From: Patescibacteria group bacterium
Lineage (GTDB): Bacteria > Patescibacteriota > Microgenomatia > Levybacterales > UBA12049
Length of the DNA: 9,205 nucleotides
Assembly: GCA_018900295.1 (NCBI GenBank)
Contig: JAHIGH010000125.1
Coordinates: 1-9,205 of the forward strand
Direction: 5' to 3'
Position numbers and translations under genes: made by a program. Below, in pieces: positions 4,095 through 9,205 of this stretch (positions are counted from its first letter, which is position 1; each line of letters begins with the position of its first letter). Under the pieces are notes generated by a model that was given only the letters and a program-made list of their open reading frames with translations, searched no databases and was not told the origin of the DNA.

Positions 4095-6751
4095 TCAAAT
4101 ACTTCTTCAAACTTTTCTCGTACTTCTCCGTTGAAGAATGGCAATCCTAGCAGTTTAAAATCTTTATTTTTAAATTTGATCAGGTCAAAGTCAGTTTTGT
4201 ACTCTTTCTCTATTGTCAGCAAAAATTCTTCCTTCCATGGTTCGGCCTTTGCCAGTGTTTCATTTTTGGGCTCAATAAAAATCTGATAAATAACTTCTTT
4301 CTTTGTCTTCTTTTCTTTCAGAAATAAAACAAAATCCGGCGCGAATGCTTCGCCATCGGAAAAATTATAAATCTTGAAAAATTGCTCATTACGTAGTAGC
4401 GCCATTTCTTCATATTTATTTTCTAATTTATCAACGACCCCATCCATAAACTGCATAAATGACTCTTCTATATCAGTACCCCAAATTTCATTTTGCGCAA
4501 ACCATTTTTTTTCGCCAAAATCAAAATTTCGCATCTTTTGCGCTCGCTGACTCATAGCGTCTAATCGTAAAGTCTTTTTTTCTGTAAATACTTCCCTGAT
4601 AAGTCTATGTTGGAATAATTTTGATCCTTGATACTCAGTCTTATTTCTTCTTGTTGCTTCCAACACTTTCCCGACCACAAAAATTGCCAAATGCAATTTC
4701 TCTTTTTGTGATAAGTCATTTATTTGTTCCTTTCTGCCTCGTACTTTTACCCTAATTCCTGCTAAGTATTCCTGTTTTTGAATAAATTCAGAAATAGATT
4801 CCAATTTGCCAAATATTTTTTTTAGATTGCAAAATGTTCCATCGGGAAATCGCGCTAAGGCTACACGAGTAATGTGTATACTTACTGTCTCCACAAATAT
4901 TTTATCTTCCGTTTTTATCTGTTTGCTAACTGCTAATTCATCATTGTCAATAAAAATTTCATTTTGCGAAGATGTACGCGTTGGTAAATTATATATATTT
5001 CCTTCGCTATTGGTGTCAAATTCGGCTTTCGCATCATATAAATTTTTTGTTGCACTAACGTCTTTTTTTTCTTGCAAATTTAAAAAGATAATTCCATTTT
5101 TCCAAAAATCATTTTCTTTAAATTCTTTTTTTATTTCAATAGCATATTGCTTCGTTCTTTCGGCAATAATTCCCGTTTCTATTAATGCCTTCTTAAGTTC
5201 GCTGATATAATCAGGATTATGGGTAGAATGATAATAAAGCTGTTCTAATATCTGCAATTCTTCTTCCGGTTGATTATCAAATTTACGGCGATATAAATCT
5301 GTATATTCTTTCGTCGCAAATGGATAATATCTAGCGCCACGCCCGATAAGTTGCGCCTCTTGTACTGTCGTTTTTCCGGGTTTATTGGCTCGCGCGTCAC
5401 GGCTATCGTAAAGCCGGACAATATCAAATAGATTCAAAACATCCCAACCCTCATTCAATTTTTCTGTAGCAAAAATAGCGCGAATTTCATTATTTTGATC
5501 CTCCAATGAATTAAGCAGGATTTGTTTTTTCTCCACATCTTTATCTTCATCAACTGTCAGACATTTTTCCGGCGCAAAATCGCTTTTTATTTCTTTAACT
5601 AAATCATCCAAGCCTATCCTTTGGTGTTTGAAAAAGATAAAGGCTTGTTCCAAAATTTTATGTTCGCTTGTTTCTCGAATGGAAGCTATTTTTTCCAAAT
5701 CTTCTCTTCGTAAACTAGAAATCGCGTGATGAAATTTTTCTTTGAAATCACTAGAAACAACAACTTTTGGATTATGCCCCAAGAGTGTACTCGTATCTTT
5801 CGGTTCGCTTACTCTGTTGGCCTTAAAAAGAATTACCGGCTTGAGCGCGATTTTGTGCTTTTCCGCCACTTTCCGGCGATACTGCGAAATAATTACCGCC
5901 GAAAGCGCGCGTTCCATAATCGGGGCATTGATTTGCAAAGTCCGCACGTCTTTTGAAAATCCGTCCAAACGGTATTCTTTGAGATCATAGCGATAAATCG
6001 CTTTATCTTTGTATTTTTCTAAAATTTCCGGATATTCCTGTTCCAACCGAGCTGTTGCGGTAAATTCTAAAAGCACATTTTCTTTTTGGTTATTAGCGTT
6101 CAAAATCCGTACAACCGTATTTTCCCAGTTTCGGCGATCTTGTTCTTCCGTTTTGCTTAGTTTATTATTTGTTTCTGCTGACAAATTATGTGCTTCATCG
6201 GCAATCAAAACAATTTTCTTATCAGCAAAATCTTCGTAAGTCAAAACGTTTTCGTGGGCGAAGTTAAAACGTGAATGCAAAAGCGCGGTAGTAGAGAAGA
6301 TAATGTTTATATCGTCATCATTCGCGCCTTCAAAATTATCTACTTCTTTGATTTTTATTTCCTGTCCATTTAAAACAATTTTGTCGGCAAATAAATACTT
6401 TTTGGAATTCGGGTCAAGGAAATTGGCTTTTGTCTTTTGGATAATATTGCCAAGACGGGTAAAGAAAATAAAACTGCGGTATCCCTTTTGATAAAAATAC
6501 AAAATGTTGGCGGCCATTATGAGCGTCTTACCCGAACCGGTCGCCATATTGAACATCAAATGAATGGGTTTTTGTTTCTGGTGATATTCTTCGCAGTAAT
6601 AATAAAATCGTCCCAAGGCTTCCTTTTGATACTCACGAATAGAAAAAGCCGGATTGAGGTTTTTCAAAATATCCGTTTTCTCCAGCGCTTTGTTATTAAA
6701 GACATCAGCACCGGCAAAATTTTTGTGTGAGTTAAATTCATCGTAGAGCAT
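4076..6751 (-). CDS. res: Type III restriction enzyme, Res subunit (SF2 helicase-nuclease)
   Basis: This 891-residue protein would be the ATP-dependent DNA-cleaving subunit that works with Mod. Superfamily 2 helicase motifs are complete: Walker A ATGSGKT (70-76), DEAH (185-188), FTATA (230-234), motif V 'ATEKLNEGWDVLNLFD' (428-443) and motif VI 'QLIGRGARYYPF' (467-478). The N-terminal 'FSIREYQKEAL' (36-46) serves as the Q-motif region. Near the C-terminus, 'FAPDFVLFLKEKK' (803-815) and 'IYQIFIEPKNE' (821-831) give D806 and E827-x-K829 of a PD-(D/E)XK nuclease, so it looks catalytically intact. The size fits type III Res proteins. The start is 3 nt after the 102-residue gene's stop without a Shine-Dalgarno, so translational coupling is likely. 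A helicase-nuclease of another defence system is the alternative, but the adjacent mod argues for type III. Confidence 0.92.
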   Translation of the reverse strand: MLYDEFNSHKNFAGADVFNNKALEKTDILKNLNPAFSIREYQKEALGRFYYYCEEYHQKQKPIHLMFNMATGSGKTLIMAANILYFYQKGYRSFIFFTRLGNIIQKTKANFLDPNSKKYLFADKIVLNGQEIKIKEVDNFEGANDDDINIIFSTTALLHSRFNFAHENVLTYEDFADKKIVLIADEAHNLSAETNNKLSKTEEQDRRNWENTVVRILNANNQKENVLLEFTATARLEQEYPEILEKYKDKAIYRYDLKEYRLDGFSKDVRTLQINAPIMERALSAVIISQYRRKVAEKHKIALKPVILFKANRVSEPKDTSTLLGHNPKVVVSSDFKEKFHHAISSLRREDLEKIASIRETSEHKILEQAFIFFKHQRIGLDDLVKEIKSDFAPEKCLTVDEDKDVEKKQILLNSLEDQNNEIRAIFATEKLNEGWDVLNLFDIVRLYDSRDARANKPGKTTVQEAQLIGRGARYYPFATKEYTDLYRRKFDNQPEEELQILEQLYYHSTHNPDYISELKKALIETGIIAERTKQYAIEIKKEFKENDFWKNGIIFLNLQEKKDVSATKNLYDAKAEFDTNSEGNIYNLPTRTSSQNEIFIDNDELAVSKQIKTEDKIFVETVSIHITRVALARFPDGTFCNLKKIFGKLESISEFIQKQEYLAGIRVKVRGRKEQINDLSQKEKLHLAIFVVGKVLEATRRNKTEYQGSKLFQHRLIREVFTEKKTLRLDAMSQRAQKMRNFDFGEKKWFAQNEIWGTDIEESFMQFMDGVVDKLENKYEEMALLRNEQFFKIYNFSDGEAFAPDFVLFLKEKKTKKEVIYQIFIEPKNETLAKAEPWKEEFLLTIEKEYKTDFDLIKFKNKDFKLLGLPFFNGEVREKFEEVFEKQLLS

Positions 6752-6754
6752 AGT

Positions 6755-7063
6755 TTAATTAATGCCATTTGCTTTTTTCCAAGCTAATTTTTTTGCATAC
6801 TGCTTTGATAATTTTTTAGGGTTGTCATGTTCTGGTTTTTTATAAATCCTTAATGGCTCTTTGTTTTTATTATAGAAGACACCATATGTATTATTTTCTA
6901 TTTTTCTTGATTCATAAAATTCTTTCTTTGGCTGATTTTTATAATCTTCTACGAAAGACTTATTCCTATTTTTAAAAGATGAGAGTCGTTGTTTTAGTTG
7001 TTTCCAAAAATACTCAAATAATTTAAGTAAAAAAGGTAAAGTTTCCATATTTTTATTGTCCAT
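6755..7063 (-). CDS. Small basic protein of unknown function between mod and res
   Basis: I do not recognise this 102-residue protein. It is very lysine-rich. The N-terminus has an amphipathic helix (LPFLLKLFEYFWKQLKQRL, about 9-27), the middle is 'NKSFVEDYKNQPKKEFYESR' (34-53), then 'NNTYGVFYNKNKEPLRIY' (57-74) suggests a short beta-hairpin, and the tail is a basic helix (KKLSKQYAKKLAWKKAN). It overlaps the mod 3' end by 11 nt, and its stop is 3 nt before the res ATG, so it is embedded in the mod-res operon. It has a recognisable Shine-Dalgarno, unlike mod and res, which supports real translation from the first ATG. It may bind nucleic acid or bridge Mod and Res, or be a passenger gene; only its placement is evidence. 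Confidence 0.7.
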   Translation of the reverse strand: MDNKNMETLPFLLKLFEYFWKQLKQRLSSFKNRNKSFVEDYKNQPKKEFYESRKIENNTYGVFYNKNKEPLRIYKKPEHDNPKKLSKQYAKKLAWKKANGIN

Positions 7064-8966
7064 AAAAATTCCTATTCAATTCCTTATCCTCATTGTTCAC
7101 GTTATATTCCTTATCCTCAATCTCGCTTAAATTGACATAAAGCTGGTTTTTGTCCAAGCACTCAATCAAAAACTTTTTTTGATCGGCAATGCTCAAATCA
7201 GAAAAAGTTTTAACATTAGCGTCTATAGTTTTTGGCTCTATTTTGTAGCTCAAAAAAGCGGTTTCTTTCATTTCGTCCCAGAGTTTGGCGAGTTCTTTGC
7301 CAGTTTTGGCTTTTTTAATTTTTTCAATCCATTCCTCGTTCCATTTTGCTAGTTCCATATACACAAAATCGCCGCCGCCCTTCCAATTAACAGCTTTAGA
7401 AATTCCTCCTTGCTCGCCAGCAATAACTTTTTTCAGTCTTGATTCCGGCAGTTCATGAATATAGTCCATTTGTTCAATACCAATATATTGTCGCCCTATT
7501 TTATGCGCCACCGCTAAAGTTGTTCCGCTTCCCGCAAAAAAATCTAATACAATATCTTCTGTTTTGCTACCGGAAATTATTATTTTTTGTAATAGCTTTT
7601 CAGGCTTTGGGGTATCAAAAATATTTTCTTCTATTATTTTTTTTAATTCATTTTTTGAGGTTCTATTACTACCAACATCCTCATGACTCCAAATAGTTTC
7701 AAGCGGCATTGCCTTTCTATCATCAGCATATATTCTAAAATAAGGCGTCCAATTTTCACGACCTTTTACCCATTCTATTCTATTATTTTCTTCTTTTACT
7801 TTTTCTTTACTCCATCGCCAACACCCCTCTTGCCCATTCTTTTCTACCGGTAACACTTTTGTTCCGTCGGGTGCAATCATGGGAAAAAATAAGCTTTTAC
7901 TAATATTTCCTCCCATTACGCGAAGTGGTTTTAAATAATATATTTTCCCATGCTCATCTTTTTTATTATAGTGTTTGGGAATTTCTTGATCGATTTCTAA
8001 ATTAAATGATAAAAGTGCAATATTCTTTGAATAAACAAGTATATTATCATGTCTGATAGAAAATAACTTAACATCCATTCTTGGACTATCGGATTTTTCC
8101 CAAATAACATTAGCCACAAAATTTTCTCGGCCAAAAATACTATCACTAAGTACTTTTAAATAATGCGATTCGTCATCATCAATATTTATCCAAATGCTTC
8201 CGTCTTCTCGCAATAAACTTTTTGCAATCTCCAATCGGTTTTTCATAAACACCAACCACGAGGAATGATTGAAAGAATCATTATATTTAAAACCATCATT
8301 GCCGGTGTTATACGGCGGGTCAATGTAAATCAATTTAACTTTTCCGGCGAATTCTTTTTTGAGTGAGGCAAGAGCAAGGAGGTTATTGCCTTTGATAATC
8401 AGATTGTCTTTAATTGTGCCTTTTTCATCGCGGCGAAATCCCCCTTTATCCCCCTTTATCAAGGGGGAAGATAATGGATGCTCCCCATCTTTGTCTATCC
8501 GTTTGAAATTGGTAAAAACTTTTGCGTCAAGCAAGCGGTTAATGTCATCCGGAGCAAGTGTTTCATTATAAAAAATTTCATCTCGTTTTTGGTCTTCTTT
8601 GGTCATTCCGCCTTCCAAAATACAATCTTTGTAAGGCCATGCCAAAACCACTTCTTTGTTCTCGCTCACATACTCATCGCCGGCAGTTAAGCCGATTTTG
8701 TTCTTAAAAGCCGTATAAGAATCCGGCAAAAACTGTTTGTTTGAAACAAAACGGACAAATTTCTCTTTATCAAAAATAAGCGTCTTTTCTACCTCAAAAA
8801 AGAAGTGCTGTTTTATCGTTTTGTCGGAAAGCAGAAGCTTAATAAGTTCCAGGTCATTTTTACGCGCCAATTCCTGTGTTTGATTTTTTAGCAATACACC
8901 GTCTTGCGAAACAAGACGTTCATCTTTTCTTAATAAATCTGTAAGTTGTTCAAAAATATTTTTCAC
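7053..8966 (-). CDS. mod: Type III DNA-methyltransferase, Mod subunit (adenine-N6 type, beta class)
   Basis: This 637-residue protein would methylate one strand of the recognition site and supply DNA specificity to Res. The catalytic motif DPPYN is at 216-220 in 'VKLIYIDPPYNTGNDGFKYN', and the AdoMet-binding FAGSG is at 477-481 in 'DIVLDFFAGSGTTLAVAHKI', with E498 in 'YIGIEQ' as the likely ribose contact. DPPY before FxGxG is the beta-class order of type III Mod enzymes, and the roughly 255 residues between hold the target-recognition region. The N-terminus 'MKNIFEQLTDLLRKDERLVS' is typical of the family and fixes the start at a GTG (8966-8964), with no Shine-Dalgarno. Residues 163-177 (HPLSSPLIKGDKGGF) look inserted: a palindromic repeat lies in frame there. 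An XRE regulator tail ends 5 nt upstream. Confidence 0.94.
   Translation of the reverse strand: MKNIFEQLTDLLRKDERLVSQDGVLLKNQTQELARKNDLELIKLLLSDKTIKQHFFFEVEKTLIFDKEKFVRFVSNKQFLPDSYTAFKNKIGLTAGDEYVSENKEVVLAWPYKDCILEGGMTKEDQKRDEIFYNETLAPDDINRLLDAKVFTNFKRIDKDGEHPLSSPLIKGDKGGFRRDEKGTIKDNLIIKGNNLLALASLKKEFAGKVKLIYIDPPYNTGNDGFKYNDSFNHSSWLVFMKNRLEIAKSLLREDGSIWINIDDDESHYLKVLSDSIFGRENFVANVIWEKSDSPRMDVKLFSIRHDNILVYSKNIALLSFNLEIDQEIPKHYNKKDEHGKIYYLKPLRVMGGNISKSLFFPMIAPDGTKVLPVEKNGQEGCWRWSKEKVKEENNRIEWVKGRENWTPYFRIYADDRKAMPLETIWSHEDVGSNRTSKNELKKIIEENIFDTPKPEKLLQKIIISGSKTEDIVLDFFAGSGTTLAVAHKIGRQYIGIEQMDYIHELPESRLKKVIAGEQGGISKAVNWKGGGDFVYMELAKWNEEWIEKIKKAKTGKELAKLWDEMKETAFLSYKIEPKTIDANVKTFSDLSIADQKKFLIECLDKNQLYVNLSEIEDKEYNVNNEDKELNRNFYGQ
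7070..7073 (-). promoter_or_regulatory. Shine-Dalgarno AGGA of the 102-residue gene
   Basis: AGGA on the minus strand (within AATAGGAATT) ends 6 nt before the ATG at 7063-7061. It selects this ATG over the second one five codons later, which has no such site. The motif lies inside the last codons of mod. Confidence 0.6.
8439..8468. repeat. Palindromic repeat inserted in frame within mod
   Basis: The plus strand has the 10-mer CCCCTTTATC twice in tandem (8441-8450, 8451-8460). A perfect hairpin with arms TCCCCCTT (8449-8456) and AAGGGGGA (8461-8468) overlaps the second copy, with a 4-nt loop. The 30 bp cover exactly mod codons 167-176, read as SPLIKGDKGG. The 'PLIKGDKGGF' translation is known to me as a recurrent dispersed repeat seen in many bacterial genomes, usually between genes. 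Here it adds a short segment before the catalytic domain without breaking the frame. Confidence 0.85.
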
Positions 8967-8971
8967 AATAT

Positions 8972-9058
8972 TTATTTGAATAAATCATCAACGCCAATCT
9001 CAAGTGCTTTGGCTATAGACTGGCAGACATACGCTTTGACTATCTTTGTAAACCTCCA
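8972..9058 (-). pseudogene. C-terminal tail of an XRE-type HTH regulator, truncated
   Basis: The frame ending with TAA at 8974-8972 encodes 28 codons, ending 'QSIAKALEIGVDDLFK'. This matches the final helices of XRE/Cro-family regulators ('IAKALgvsvddLf'). A stop precedes codon 1 and no usable start follows it, so only the tail is present. The true upstream HTH is not found in any frame, so this looks like a deletion or rearrangement rather than one frameshift. It ends 5 nt before the mod GTG, the place of a co-transcribed controller. An 11-bp word (ATAGYCAAAGC) is repeated in the remnant, hinting at a small internal duplication. Confidence 0.55.
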
Positions 9059-9203
9059 TTATGCGGATTGCTTTTATATGATACTTTATCTGAGGGGAAT
9101 TTTCCATATAGGGCTGGGTAACCGTCCACTGTTTAACAAAAGAAACGTTTCCCCGCCCACCATCGGAGTCGAGGACAAGATTTATACCTTCTGGATTTAC
9201 CAC
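9000..9203 (-). CDS. Unrecognised partial ORF at the right edge
   Basis: The frame is open from the window edge (possible GTG at 9203-9201, or the start may lie outside) to TGA at 9002-9000, 67 codons. The first 50 or so residues, 'VNPEGINLVLDSDGGRGNVS' then 'FVKQWTVTQPYMENSPQIKY' and 'HIKAIRIMEVYK', look coding in composition and are richer in GC than the mod region. The last dozen codons overlap, out of frame, the XRE-type tail. I cannot name it. It may be the 3' part of a gene broken where the XRE remnant begins, or a chance ORF. Confidence 0.3.
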   Translation of the reverse strand: MVNPEGINLVLDSDGGRGNVSFVKQWTVTQPYMENSPQIKYHIKAIRIMEVYKDSQSVCLPVYSQST

Positions 9204-9205
9204 AA

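Noticed and set aside
4806..5210. 134-residue plus-strand ORF within res
   Set aside because: Antisense to the intact res frame, with low-complexity S/F/L-rich composition typical of shadow frames.
7439..7696. Plus-strand ORF within mod
   Set aside because: Antisense shadow of the target-recognition region; no support of its own.

Overview
This AT-rich bacterial window uses the standard code, since its large genes are intact with TGA read as stop. Several features point to a reduced-genome lineage of the Patescibacteria/CPR type, Parcubacteria-like. These are the spacers full of short repeats containing a 'GCTACGGA'-type hairpin, the ATCAAATATCA-type AT repeats, and the near absence of Shine-Dalgarno sequences. 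This placement is an inference from recalled sequence style, not from a marker gene.

Layout. At the left edge, the 3' end of a plus-strand PIN-domain (VapC-like) gene runs convergently into ruvB. ruvB and ruvA (Holliday-junction branch migration) lie on the minus strand, separated by a 121-bp repeat-bearing spacer, and no ruvC is adjacent. Upstream of ruvA is a spacer of about 236 bp made of nested inverted repeats (outer arms 1943-1961 and 2095-2113), and the ruvA-proximal arm carries a candidate -10 box. Beyond it, everything to the right edge is a minus-strand accessory block.

The accessory block. Read in transcription order from the right it holds: an unrecognised partial ORF at the edge; the tail of a decayed XRE-type regulator; a type III modification methyltransferase (mod, GTG start); a 102-residue basic protein of unknown function; a type III restriction/helicase subunit (res) with intact helicase and PD-(D/E)XK motifs; a 78-residue unknown protein; a Bro-N/DinD-like protein; and a toxin-antitoxin pair (BrnT-like toxin, CopG/BrnA-like ribbon-helix-helix antitoxin). 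Genes from mod to the Bro-N gene are tightly packed (11-nt overlap, 3-nt gap, 92-nt gap, 15-nt gap), so they may form one operon. The toxin-antitoxin pair has its own consensus sigma-70-type promoter. The whole block reads as a small defence/stability island beside the housekeeping ruvAB genes.

Signs of flux. The Bro-N gene runs into an 18-codon remnant of a second, divergent Bro-N paralogue whose differences are almost all synonymous. A 30-bp palindromic repeat lies in frame inside mod. The XRE regulator upstream of mod survives only as its last residues. The toxin promoter straddles the first ATG of the toxin ORF, so translation may begin at GTG codon 9 on a leaderless message. The least described parts are the two small unknown proteins embedded in the type III locus and the Bro-N protein behind it.
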